Shown: one piece after another, positions 1-7,494 of the stretch | Layout: each line of letters opens with the position of its first letter | Numbering within the stretch: the first letter of the stretch is position 1 | Origin: Ruminococcus sp. | Lineage (GTDB): Bacteria; Bacillota; Clostridia; Oscillospirales; Ruminococcaceae | Length of the DNA: 64,000 bases | Direction of reading: 5' to 3' | NCBI GenBank assembly: GCA_017542125.1 | Contig: JAFXXU010000066.1 | Coordinates: forward strand, 1 to 64,000 | Program-made: the position numbers and the translations under genes | Notes under the pieces: generated by a model | Told to the model about the DNA's origin: nothing | The model's database searches: none | Seen by the model: the letters and a program-made list of their open reading frames with translations, nothing else

Positions 1-2
1 GT

Positions 3-443
3 TCTATCGGAGAGCTGGAGGGGCGGATCAATCGGCTGAAAGCAGAATATGAAAAACGCCGGGGCGAGATAAATGATTTGATTGACGAACATAATCGGCT
101 CGTATCGTTGCTTGAACATACTCAGGAGTTTTATACTTTGTCCAAAAAGGGTGAACTGTCTGATACTGAACAACTGCGGAGGGCTGTTTGCAAGCAGGCA
201 ATGGAACGGAATGGAATTCTTAACACCGCAGATGTTGACACCCTGCGCAGGAATGTCGAAAGCCTCGTCAAAAGGATTGGCGGTATGAAAGAGAGTCTTG
301 AAAAGTGTCGTCAGCAGTATGAGGTGTACTGCGATATTCGGGATACCTACAATATGATCTCAAAGGGCGACTACCTCAGCAATCTTGTCGAGGAAGAACG
401 CAAACACCGGGGGCAGGTCAAGAAGAAAACCAAGAGCAGATAA
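3..443 (+). CDS. C-terminal part of a coiled-coil protein, possibly a mobilization relaxase
   Basis: The frame is open from the first bases of the window (full codons from position 3), so this is the 3' end of a longer gene. The visible part, about 146 residues, is almost entirely charged helix with heptad-like spacing (for example KRIGGMKESLEKCRQQYEVY) and ends in a basic tail (KKKTKSR). No catalytic motif is visible. Long helical C-termini of this kind are common in MobA/MobL-type relaxases of Firmicute mobilizable elements. The position just upstream of an integrase and an att site fits that, but the function is inferred from context only. A TTG at 78 is not a convincing start because the open frame continues upstream. 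Confidence 0.5.
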   Translation, partial: SIGELEGRINRLKAEYEKRRGEINDLIDEHNRLVSLLEHTQEFYTLSKKGELSDTEQLRRAVCKQAMERNGILNTADVDTLRRNVESLVKRIGGMKESLEKCRQQYEVYCDIRDTYNMISKGDYLSNLVEEERKHRGQVKKKTKSR

Positions 444-463
444 ATAATAAGAACAAAAGGAAC

Positions 464-556
464 AGACCTTTGACATAAAAAATATATTAATATGGTTTGC
501 TCTATTGCTTTACCATGTGAAACGTGATATAATAAATACAGAGATGTCAAAGGTCT
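464..556. promoter_or_regulatory. 13-bp inverted repeat flanking the integrase A promoter
   Basis: AGACCTTTGACAT at 464-476 and its exact complement ATGTCAAAGGTCT at 544-556 bracket the integrase promoter. The spacing fits a two-site operator with looping, or recombination-directionality control. The left arm lies upstream of the expected transcript start, so a simple RNA hairpin is less likely unless an upstream promoter reads through. Confidence 0.5.
505..533 (+). promoter_or_regulatory. Promoter of integrase A
   Basis: TTGCTT (505-510), a 17-bp spacer and TATAAT (528-533), with an extended -10 TG at 525-526, precede the integrase ATG by about 45 bp. Confidence 0.6.
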
Positions 557-576
557 GATTATAGGAGGGATCAGAC
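553..576 (+). promoter_or_regulatory. Hairpin with the integrase A ribosome-binding site in its loop
   Basis: GTCTGAT (553-559) and ATCAGAC (570-576) form a perfect 7-bp stem. The loop holds the Shine-Dalgarno sequence AGGAGGG (563-569), and the ATG at 578 follows at once. The structure could limit integrase translation. Confidence 0.45.
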
Positions 577-577
577 T

Positions 578-1846
578 ATGGCAAATATCAGAAAAAGAGG
601 AAATACATATCAGATCAGAGTGTCCTGCGGATACAAGGCCAACGGTGAGCAGGTGGTGCAGACTATGAGCTGGCGGCCGCCGGATGGTATGACTGCAAGG
701 CAGGCGGAAAAGGAGGCGCAGAAACAGGCGATACTGTTTGAGGAACGCTGTCTGAGAGGGCAGGTCACAGCAAACATCAAGTTTGAGGATTTTGCCGAGC
801 AGTGGTTCGAGGAATATGCAAGACTTAACCTGCGCAACACCTCATTTGAGCGAATGCGGCAGACCACGCAGCGAGTCTATCCGGCATTCGGACATCTGCG
901 GCTGGACAGGATAACAGGACGAATGATCCAGCAGTTCATCAACGATCTCGCTCTGAACGGCAAAAATATGCAGACAGGCAAACCGCTTTCAAGAAAAACG
1001 GCGGTGCATCATCTGAGCTTTATTTCGGACGTTTTCAGCTATGCGGTGCGAATGGATATCGTCTCCGATAACCCGTGCAGAAAGGTCTATGTGCCGAAGG
1101 GCAATAAGAAAGAAAAGGAGATCTATTCTATCGAGGAGATCGAGCAGCTTTTCAAGCTCCTTGAAAGTGCTCCGTTAAAGTACAGGACATTTATTACGCT
1201 TGCGGTCTATACGGGCTTTCGCCGGGGCGAGTTAATAGGCTTGGAGTGGAAGGACATTGATTTTGAAAGCGGTGTTGTAAGCGTGCGGAGGACATCAAAT
1301 TACACCGTAAAGACGGGCATTTACACCGACACCACAAAGACAAAAAGCTCGCAGCGTTCTATGAAGCTGCCGCAGCTTGTGCTTGATATTCTGAAAGAGC
1401 ACAAGACGGAGCAAGACGAAGAACGCAGAAAGCTCGGCACAAAGTGGTTTGAATGCGACAGGCTGTTCGTTACCGCTGACGGACACCCGATGCATAACAA
1501 TACTACCTACACATGGCTGAAAAAGTTCTGTGAAAAGAACAGCTTTCCGTTCCGGGACATACACTCCCTGCGTCATTTTTATGCGAGCGCCCTTATCAAC
1601 GAGGGGATCGATGTTGCAACGGTTTCAAGCGCTTTAGGCCACTCGGCCATAAGTACAACGACGAGCATATATTTGCACGCATTCCAGGATGCAAACGCAC
1701 GGGCAAGCGAAGCGATAGCGAACGTGTTGAACTTCTCCAAAAAAGAAACTCCTCCGCCGGATCCCGACGGAAGAGAGAAAAAGATACGTCTTACAAGGAC
1801 AAGTTACGGCAAGTCCGAGCCCGGCAAAAAGGCGTTTTCGGGGTAA
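578..1846 (+). CDS. Tyrosine recombinase / integrase (element A)
   Basis: A 422-residue site-specific integrase of the Tn916-type family, expected to integrate and excise element A at the tRNA-Pro 3' end. An N-terminal arm-binding region (about 1-60, containing the family segment AILFEERC) is followed by a SAM-like core-binding domain (about 65-165) and the catalytic domain (about 180-390). The catalytic residues are visible: R215 in TGFRRGE, H329 and R332 in DIHSLRH, H355 in LGHS, and nucleophile Y365 in SIYLHAF. The start has a strong AGGAGGG site 8 bp upstream. The gene ends 78 bp from the att repeat. It is related to, but clearly different from, the integrase at 12703-13932. The C-terminus carries a basic Pro/Lys-rich extension. 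Confidence 0.95.
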   Translation: MANIRKRGNTYQIRVSCGYKANGEQVVQTMSWRPPDGMTARQAEKEAQKQAILFEERCLRGQVTANIKFEDFAEQWFEEYARLNLRNTSFERMRQTTQRVYPAFGHLRLDRITGRMIQQFINDLALNGKNMQTGKPLSRKTAVHHLSFISDVFSYAVRMDIVSDNPCRKVYVPKGNKKEKEIYSIEEIEQLFKLLESAPLKYRTFITLAVYTGFRRGELIGLEWKDIDFESGVVSVRRTSNYTVKTGIYTDTTKTKSSQRSMKLPQLVLDILKEHKTEQDEERRKLGTKWFECDRLFVTADGHPMHNNTTYTWLKKFCEKNSFPFRDIHSLRHFYASALINEGIDVATVSSALGHSAISTTTSIYLHAFQDANARASEAIANVLNFSKKETPPPDPDGREKKIRLTRTSYGKSEPGKKAFSG

Positions 1847-1891
1847 CAATGGACAGGCAATGGACAGGCGCAGTTTACAGGCAAAGAAAAA

Positions 1892-1918
1892 AGCCCGTAA
1901 ACTGCGTGTTTACGGACT
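1892..1918. terminator. Hairpin between integrase A and att1
   Basis: The arms AGCCCGTAAAC (1892-1902) and GTTTACGGACT (1908-1918) pair with one G-U, after an A-rich run. The same layout (hairpin, then att) recurs before att3 at 14064-14105, so it appears to be a conserved end structure and probable bidirectional terminator. Confidence 0.5.
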
Positions 1919-1924
1919 TATCTG

Positions 1925-1970
1925 CTGGTCGGAGTGACGGGACTTGAACCCACGGCCTCTACCACCCCAA
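1925..1970. repeat. Attachment-site repeat att1 (tRNA-Pro 3' end copy)
   Basis: A 46-bp sequence identical to 3802-3847 and to 14109-14154. It corresponds to the T-arm, 3' acceptor strand and CCA end of tRNA-Pro plus part of the anticodon stem-loop. Beyond the final CCAA the three copies diverge (AGGCT, AATTC, GGTAG), which marks the repeat end. Confidence 0.9.
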
Positions 1971-2080
1971 AGGCTAAGAGCAGATGTTCTGACTTGACGT
2001 TATCTGCCGAAATGCGCCGTGTTGCGCGGTTTCGTGCGGGTGCGTTTCAAGTGATTTGAAGTAGTTTAATGCAGTTTTGG

Positions 2081-2106
2081 GTGTCCGTAGTGTCCTGATA
2101 GTGTCC
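2081..2106. promoter_or_regulatory. Three GTGTCC arm-type integrase sites, left end of element B
   Basis: GTGTCC occurs at 2081, 2090 and 2101, close to helical spacing. The same hexamer occurs three times with 10-11 bp spacing at 13992, 14002 and 14013, at the right end of element C next to its integrase gene. Repeated short motifs beside the core are typical arm-binding sites of tyrosine integrases. Confidence 0.45.
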
Positions 2107-2187
2107 TAAAAAAGAAAAAATAGGGCACCGCCGCAGCGCCACCCTTACAAAAAGCTGAAAAGCTTTTTATGCTACATATATAGTATA

Positions 2188-3405
2188 TCATAGATTTTTC
2201 AGTCTGTCAATACTGTCTTTCAAAAAATCGATGCTGTCTTTCAAAAAATCGATGCTGGATGTAATTAGCAGATTCTTCTCAAACAGGGAATAATACTTTT
2301 CATAAAAATGTTCAATATTCTCAGAAAGATCATTATAATCATGCGATCTGATTGCATTTTTTGCAAGGATGTCAAGACAATAAAATACGCACATCATTTC
2401 ACACAGAGCAGGACATTTAAGCTTTTTGGCAACAGCATTTATTGATATCCCTATACGCTTGGCAAACTCGCCGATAGCAGAAGGAACTCGAGCAGACTTA
2501 TCATATAGATGATTGAGGATACAATTGTTGTGAGCACAGGCATTACGGATATTCTTGACCTTATGGAGAACATTCTTTGGAATAGGAGGACGTTCAGACG
2601 CTTCGGATTTCAACTCGTAAAAGTAGAAATAGAAATTCTGACTATCCCGCTGACACACCACACATATTCCTTAAACAAAAGGCTTTTTATCTTGCTGTGC
2701 TATCCCCCGCCTCCGGCGGGGGATAGCACAGCGTTGGTCTAATTGCCGTAATCTCCTAAATAAGGTGTTTGAAAATGGTGTGTCAAAGGGATAACCATAA
2801 TAGAAATTAAGCAGATCTCCGAATGTCATCAGTTCAAGCACTGCCCATATCGGCATATCGACATTTACCTGCTCATCGGGTGAGATCTCTCCCACAAAGA
2901 GCTCATCGGTCTCTTTCGGATAAACATATTTTTAATGTCAGGTCTGAAACATAAATATTGTTTCTCTTATGAATGATCTCTGTCGCAGTCTTACGTCTGT
3001 TCTGTGTTTTGAAGTATTCCTGCACTATGCTGTATCCGTCCTCGGAGCTGTTTTCAATATTGCGCAGAATATACAGTTTCAAGCTGTGCTCAACATCAAT
3101 ACACATACCGAGCAGAGCCTTTCGTACCTTCATATCAAGAATAGCAAGAGCCTTGAGCTGGTCAAACGTAAGCCCTATGTAACGCCCTTTGTTTCTGCCC
3201 TTTTCATGTTTCTGATAATTCTTGCGATAAGAACACACTCTGAAGAAGTTATTGCTGTTCAGAAGATACTCCTCAACCTCTTCACTGCTGTGAGGAGCAA
3301 TATCGATCCCCTTGTCTATCATCTTCTGCACAAGCTCTTTAGAGCTCATTCGGGCTTTTGTTCCTGCATTTTGGAGCGGAACTGTTCTTCCAGGACGACC
3401 GACAT
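2188..3405 (-). pseudogene. Abi_2-family abortive infection protein, broken
   Basis: Three consecutive minus-strand open segments together read as one protein of the Abi_2 (AbiD/AbiF-like) phage-defence family. The N-terminal part is 3349-2903 (Lys/Arg-rich, LKALAILDMKVRKALLGM). The middle is 2895 down to about 2790 (PIWAVLELMTFGDLLNFYYG). The C-terminal part runs from about 2650 to 2188 and carries the family's NIRNACAHNN signature (RNxCAHH-like). The first break is a one-base shift near an A-run at about 2934; in the other frame the protein continues as YVYPKETDELFVGEISP. The second is the MITE-like insertion at 2643-2793. A 19-codon segment (3405-3349) with a good AAGAAGGGA site overlaps the next ATG as ATGA and may be the original N-terminus. 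A repeated IDFLKDS segment closes the C-terminus. The gene is almost certainly non-functional unless the frameshift is bypassed and the insertion lost. Confidence 0.75.
2643..2793. mobile_element. MITE-like insertion inside the Abi_2 gene
   Basis: The insertion is about 151 bp with imperfect terminal inverted repeats: TATCCCGCTGACACACCA at 2643-2660 against TATCCCTTTGACACACCA read inward from 2793, 16 of 18 identical. In its centre lies a perfect hairpin with 18-bp arms (2694-2711 and 2715-2732) and a 3-base loop. It contains no gene. It splits the Abi reading frame between FYYGYP and the DSQNFYFYF segment. No clear target-site duplication is seen outside the repeats. Confidence 0.6.
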
Positions 3406-3428
3406 TTTATCCCTTCTTTCTGCGAATA

Positions 3429-3457
3429 ATTATATCACATAAGAAGGGATATGTCAA
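3429..3457 (-). promoter_or_regulatory. Promoter of the Abi_2 gene
   Basis: On the minus strand, consensus TTGACA (3457-3452), a 17-bp spacer and TATAAT (3434-3429) with an extended TG stand just upstream of an AAGAAGGGA ribosome site and an ATG at 3405. Confidence 0.7.
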
Positions 3458-3475
3458 TAAAGCCAAATTACATAA

Positions 3476-3661
3476 TTAGATATACCGTGCAATCATATCT
3501 ATAATATCAGCACGTTTCTTTTCCTTTACAACAATTTTGAGCTTAAGTTTAGACCTTTGGTTTATTATCTCAAAACAATTGATCATAGCAATAAGACTAT
3601 TTAGTGTTTCCGCACTGTCATTAAACCCTGAATCGCTCAACTCGTTCATGTCTCCAATCAA
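3476..3661 (-). pseudogene. C-terminal fragment of an unknown gene
   Basis: This is a minus-strand frame with coding-like composition ending KEKKRADIIDMIARYI. The only available start is a TTG without a ribosome-binding site, and the frame stays open upstream to about 3715, where it runs into the integrase remnant on the other strand. It is best read as the truncated 3' end of a gene whose beginning was removed by the deletion that also removed most of the element B integrase. The family is not recognised. Confidence 0.4.
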
Positions 3662-3693
3662 TGGAACAGAGATGGTTTTTCCGTGGTTTTCAT

Positions 3694-3773
3694 TTACTAA
3701 GAAATTAACAAATATCTATTTGCACAGCTATGAAGAAGATAGAAAAGAAGCTGTTGCGTTAATCAATTTGTAA
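3694..3773 (+). pseudogene. Integrase remnant (C-terminal codons) beside att2
   Basis: The last 25 or so codons before the TAA at 3771-3773 read TKKLTNIYLHSYEEDRKEA and then VALINL. They match the region around the catalytic tyrosine at the end of integrase A (STTTSIYLHAFQDANARAS). The fragment lies 28 bp before att2, the place an intact integrase occupies before att1 and att3. The rest of the gene is missing. Confidence 0.6.
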
Positions 3774-3801
3774 ACTGAATTAACAACAACAGCTAATTTA
3801 A

Positions 3802-3847
3802 CTGGTCGGAGTGACGGGACTTGAACCCACGGCCTCTACCACCCCAA
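3802..3847. repeat. Attachment-site repeat att2 (tRNA-Pro 3' end copy)
   Basis: This is the second of three identical 46-bp copies of the tRNA-Pro 3' end. It separates degenerate element B from element C. Confidence 0.9.
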
Positions 3848-3990
3848 AATTCAAAGGAAGGTGCGGCAATGTGCGGTAATTGCCTGTTTTGCGAGGTTTG
3901 GTGCGATTTGACTGTAGCTATCTCAAGCCTTTTCAGGCGTTTTTTTGCGGCGTTATCTCCCTGGTATCTCCCTCAAAAGGAAAATAGTGA
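3848..3990. other. Left end of element C with repeated TATCTCCCT motif
   Basis: Non-coding. TATCTCCCT is repeated at 3954-3962 and 3965-3973, at 11-bp spacing, like arm-type integrase sites. The stretch after att2 (TTGCGAGGTTTGGTGCG) resembles that after att1 (TTGCGCGGTTTCGTGCG), so the two left ends are related. Their arm motifs differ (TATCTCCCT here, GTGTCC there). Confidence 0.4.
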
Positions 3991-4662
3991 TTACGCACTG
4001 ACGATTTTTCCATCGCTGATCTCGATCACCCTCTCGCACTGCTCCGCAACCTTGGGGTCATGCGTAACAATGATAACAGTCCGTCTCTGCTTGTTGAGCG
4101 CCTTGAACAAGTCCATTATCTCGGCAGAGGTCTTTGTGTCGAGCGCACCTGTCGGCTCGTCGGCAAGGATAACGGATGGGCTGTTGACGATAGCGCGGGC
4201 TATTGCTACCCTCTGCTTCTGACCGCCGGAAAGCTCCGAGCATTTTGAGTTTACCCTTGCCGAAAGCCCGACAGCTTCAAGAGCTTTTGCGGTCAGGGCT
4301 TTTATCTCGCTGCTCTTGATTTTTGAGTTGAAAATGAGCGGATAGGAGATGTTGCGGTAGATAGTCCTGTCGAGCATAAGGCCGAAGTCTTGAAGGACAA
4401 AGCCGGTCTCTCTGTTGCGGACAGCAGCAAGGCGCTTTTGCGAAAATGCTCTGACATCCTCGCCGTTTAAAAGATATGTCCCGCTGTCGGGCGTGTCAAG
4501 GCAGCCGATGATGTTGAGTAAAGTCGATTTTCCCGAGCCCGATGCCCCGATGATGCCGAGAAGCTCTCCGTCATTGACGGTCAGATCAACCCCGTCAAGC
4601 GCGTTTATCTGCGCCGAGGTGCCCTTGTAATATGTCTTGGTGATGTTTTTCAACTCTATCAT
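3991..4662 (-). CDS. ABC transporter ATP-binding protein (LolD/MacB-like)
   Basis: A 223-residue nucleotide-binding subunit that would power the two FtsX-like permeases encoded just upstream. It shows Walker A GASGSGKST (about 39-47), the signature LSGGQKQRVAIARA, Walker B VILADEPTGALDT and the H-loop in VTHDP. Sequence and length fit the LolD/MacB/BceA subgroup, which typically acts in peptide or lipoprotein export or antimicrobial-peptide immunity rather than nutrient uptake. Its ATG overlaps the preceding permease stop by 4 bp, so the two are translationally coupled. It is the last gene of the eight-gene cargo operon. Confidence 0.9.
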   Translation of the reverse strand: MIELKNITKTYYKGTSAQINALDGVDLTVNDGELLGIIGASGSGKSTLLNIIGCLDTPDSGTYLLNGEDVRAFSQKRLAAVRNRETGFVLQDFGLMLDRTIYRNISYPLIFNSKIKSSEIKALTAKALEAVGLSARVNSKCSELSGGQKQRVAIARAIVNSPSVILADEPTGALDTKTSAEIMDLFKALNKQRRTVIIVTHDPKVAEQCERVIEISDGKIVSA

Positions 4663-5762
4663 GTCTGCACCCTCTTTAATGTGTCGGTCAGGTTTTTCCT
4701 GCTTATTGCGGCAATCAGTATCAGATTTGAGATGATGAGTGCCGTAAACGCCGCAGCCGCCGCGATAAGATATCCCTTGTAGGATATGAGCGTGGTCTGC
4801 GCCAATTCGCTGCTGCGAAGGTACGTTATCACCGGCAGAGATACAAGTGCCGGTAGAAGTGTTATCATCAGGTTTTTGAGGAATAGTATCAGATAAACAT
4901 CTCTCCGCTTTGCGCCTGTCATATAGTATATCCCGACTGTGCCTCGTATCTTCTCGACAGACAGCACAGCACTTGACAAAAGACCTGTAAGCGAGAGCAG
5001 CGCAAAGGCAATGGTCAGAAGCTCATACGGCAGAATGCGGTCACGCTCAAGCTTGTTTCGCTCGCTGTAATAATAGTCAAATGACTGATACAGCTTTTCG
5101 TCGATGAGCGGCTTAAAGCGCTCGGAAAAGCCGGGGATCGGCGAGGTGTCCACCGCATAGAAATGCATTGCGAACTGATCCCGGCTCACCTTGTCCTCCG
5201 GGTCGTATGCGATCACAAATTGCTTTTTGTAGTCGAAGCCGTAGTTGGGGGAGAAGACCACATCATTCTCGATTATCCCGCAGACATAGAACTCACCTAT
5301 GGGAGACTCATCTGCATTCTTTAGCGTTACGGTCTCGCCTGTTCTGTATCCCATCCCGCTTGTCATATAGCATGGAACAGCGGGATAGCTTTTTTCGGTG
5401 TCTATCCTCTTGCCGGAGGAAAGCACCACATTTATCCGGTCAATTGCTGTTTTGTCATATACCATCACATTGTAATCCGAGGCAGTCTTGTTTGCATAGG
5501 TGAAGCGCATAGCATCAAGACCTGTCTGTGCTTTGACAAGCTCCTCGGTGTTGTCGCTGTCGGGAAATCTTACATAGTAAAACTTATCCATACCGTTATG
5601 CTCATACATTTTCTGACGGGTGGAGTAAAGCTCCAAAGCACCATAGCAGATGCAGGAACAGCAGAACATGACTGTAAACTCGATACAGAGGATCACTATC
5701 AGCACAGCGCTTCCCGAAAGCTGATCGAGGGCTGCGATCAGATATTTTTTCAGTCTGTCCAT
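4659..5762 (-). CDS. ABC transporter permease, FtsX/MacB-like
   Basis: A 367-residue membrane protein with the FtsX-type layout: one N-terminal membrane helix (about 17-39), a large extracytoplasmic domain (about 45-243) and three C-terminal helices (about 247-268, 289-313, 329-353). A cytoplasmic coupling segment, MTGAKRRDVY, follows the second helix, as in bacteriocin-related permeases. A strong AGGAGGTA site sits 4 bases before the ATG and overlaps the stop of the preceding permease gene. It probably forms a heterodimer with the 5766-6821 product. The substrate is unknown; the secreted proteins encoded upstream are the obvious candidates. Confidence 0.8.
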   Translation of the reverse strand: MDRLKKYLIAALDQLSGSAVLIVILCIEFTVMFCCSCICYGALELYSTRQKMYEHNGMDKFYYVRFPDSDNTEELVKAQTGLDAMRFTYANKTASDYNVMVYDKTAIDRINVVLSSGKRIDTEKSYPAVPCYMTSGMGYRTGETVTLKNADESPIGEFYVCGIIENDVVFSPNYGFDYKKQFVIAYDPEDKVSRDQFAMHFYAVDTSPIPGFSERFKPLIDEKLYQSFDYYYSERNKLERDRILPYELLTIAFALLSLTGLLSSAVLSVEKIRGTVGIYYMTGAKRRDVYLILFLKNLMITLLPALVSLPVITYLRSSELAQTTLISYKGYLIAAAAAFTALIISNLILIAAISRKNLTDTLKRVQT

Positions 5763-5765
5763 AGC

Positions 5766-6821
5766 CTACCTCCTTATCCCGAGGCGAGCCGGAGCGCACC
5801 TTGCCGCCCTGATACACGCGGGAAGCGTGAATATGAGGGAAACGATCAGCGTAAACAGCAGGGCCATGCTTTGCATACCGAACGGCACAGCATTTTCAAG
5901 CGTGAAGCGCGAATATACTCCGTTACAGAGAGAGTCAATAAACACAGCCACCGTAAATGAGAGTATGATATACCACACAAGCGTTAGCAGGAAGAAGAAC
6001 ACCACAAAGCCGTTCCGGCAGCCGAAGATACGCAGCATTGCTATCCTCGGGAGCAGCATACGCATAAGCGCCTTGAAAAGTGTTACTATGATAAGTGCGG
6101 AAAGCACGCAGATCAGGATCGTTATCAAAAGCTGATCGGCGTATATTTTTTGGTTGCTGTCAGCAGCGAGCTCATATTCGCTTTGTATGTCTTCATGTGT
6201 TTTAAGCAGCGAGCTAAGGCGGTCAAGTGTTTTGACATCGGGAGGCTCGTAGAACACTATGCTCTCGATACTGACCGAATAGTCCTTCACATCAAGCGTG
6301 GCCAATTCAGAGAATGAAAGCTGTCCTTCCGCTTTGATGTCGGCAACGGTAAAGCTCTGTCCGAAATATGTGATCGTATCACCGACAGAGATACTCTTGC
6401 CGTCGTATGCTGCGATATCCGGGCAAACGATACTCCCATCGGGATACGCATATTCGCTGTCGGGAATAACCTTCATTCCGGCACTCATCCTACCCAAGCC
6501 CTCAAGCTCAAATGTAAGCGGATCATCTACCGAGGAAAAACCGACTCCTTTGACACTTGCACCAATATCGTTAAGCTTTGTCAGCGAGGCAGCAAGCTCT
6601 GCGGCTGAACCGTACTGTACTGTATCAAGGATAATATCCTTGTAGGTGCATCTTGCAGAATACTGATCCTCAAAGATGACAGCATCCTTTTGAAGCACTC
6701 TCATACTGATAAAAGCCGCAAGAAAGCAGACCGTTACAGTCAGATAGATAGTTACACTGATGAGCGGTCTGCTTTTATGTTCGTTTAGTATTTCCGAAAA
6801 TGCGGCTTTTGTCTGTCTCAT
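5766..6821 (-). CDS. ABC transporter permease, second FtsX-like subunit
   Basis: A 351-residue paralogue-type permease with one N-terminal helix (about 20-41), an extracytoplasmic region of about 180 residues and three C-terminal helices (about 230-250, 270-295, 315-338). It is clearly different in sequence from its partner at 4659-5762. A weak internal GCRNGFVVFFF segment matches the coupling region position. The ATG overlaps the stop of the upstream membrane-protein gene by 4 bp (ATGA), a sign of coupled translation. Confidence 0.75.
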   Translation of the reverse strand: MRQTKAAFSEILNEHKSRPLISVTIYLTVTVCFLAAFISMRVLQKDAVIFEDQYSARCTYKDIILDTVQYGSAAELAASLTKLNDIGASVKGVGFSSVDDPLTFELEGLGRMSAGMKVIPDSEYAYPDGSIVCPDIAAYDGKSISVGDTITYFGQSFTVADIKAEGQLSFSELATLDVKDYSVSIESIVFYEPPDVKTLDRLSSLLKTHEDIQSEYELAADSNQKIYADQLLITILICVLSALIIVTLFKALMRMLLPRIAMLRIFGCRNGFVVFFFLLTLVWYIILSFTVAVFIDSLCNGVYSRFTLENAVPFGMQSMALLFTLIVSLIFTLPACIRAARCAPARLGIRR

Positions 6822-7480
6822 ATCTTCATGCTCTCCGAGGCTCGTTTCGTGACCGGCGTATGCAGCTTGGTATATAGCTCTCCGTTAAGTGTGATAAGAA
6901 GTCTTGCAAGGCCATAGCCTACAAACATTAAAGGTATCCCTATGATAAGAACAGCGAGATCATAAGTCTTGCTGAGGCCGCCGTGGAGCAGATTGTTAAC
7001 GACTGCAAACAACGGTTCAAACAGTAAGGCGGCTACGGTGAATATCCCGAACGCTATCGGTGACTTGAATCTTTTGACCGACAGCGCAAAGATGAAGCCT
7101 ATGACCGCAAAGAATATCATTTGCTTGTAATAGATCTCAAATACCATTCCGATACCAGAGAACTGATAGAACGGCACCCAGAGCTGCTTGAAAATGAGCC
7201 CCTCAGATGGAATCATATCAAATGTAAGTGTTGCCTTTTCAAGCGTAACTGGAAATCTCTCGGAAGCAAAATACCAGAGATACACAGTGCTTGACAGGAT
7301 GAGCATTATCTTTTTTGGAGTATTCATTCTGAGCTTATATCCGACTATCAGCCACAGAATAATAACAAAGACAAGACCGAACATGAAAAATACTCCCTGC
7401 CAGATGATATCTAACGGTTCTCCTGAAAACAGACCTCTGAAAAAAGCGGATATATCCTCAAACAAAGATGAGACTGTCAT
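6818..7480 (-). CDS. Polytopic membrane protein of the exporter operon
   Basis: A 220-residue integral membrane protein with five or six predicted helices, including 25-49 (IIWQGVFFMFGLVFVIILWL), about 57-72, and two near the C-terminus (FGIFTVAALLFEPLFAVV; LAVLIIGIPLMFVGYGLARL). The overall layout and the last helices loosely recall VanZ-like proteins, but no decisive motif was found. The start is supported by GAAAGGAT eight bases upstream. The gene lies between the second secreted protein and the permeases, so it may be an immunity, maturation or accessory export component. Confidence 0.6.
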   Translation of the reverse strand: MTVSSLFEDISAFFRGLFSGEPLDIIWQGVFFMFGLVFVIILWLIVGYKLRMNTPKKIMLILSSTVYLWYFASERFPVTLEKATLTFDMIPSEGLIFKQLWVPFYQFSGIGMVFEIYYKQMIFFAVIGFIFALSVKRFKSPIAFGIFTVAALLFEPLFAVVNNLLHGGLSKTYDLAVLIIGIPLMFVGYGLARLLITLNGELYTKLHTPVTKRASESMKI

Positions 7481-7494
7481 TGTTATAGATCCTT

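Larger units (their letters stand above)
1..1970. mobile_element. Element A: right end of an integrative element at tRNA-Pro
   Basis: This is the right-hand end of an integrated element whose left part lies outside the window. It holds the tail of a coiled-coil protein (possibly a relaxase) and a complete tyrosine integrase. It ends in a 46-bp copy of the tRNA-Pro 3' end (1925-1970). An integrase immediately next to an att repeat is the usual layout of tRNA-targeting ICEs and IMEs. The element's total size and mobility genes cannot be seen. Confidence 0.7.
1971..3847. mobile_element. Element B: degenerate 1.9-kb tandem element
   Basis: This DNA lies between att1 and att2. It has an element-like left end (GTGTCC arm-type sites), a broken Abi_2 gene, a C-terminal fragment of an unknown gene and the last codons of an integrase directly before att2. 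Arrangement and decay suggest a former integrative element that lost most of its backbone by deletion and could now move only with help from a neighbouring integrase. Confidence 0.65.
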
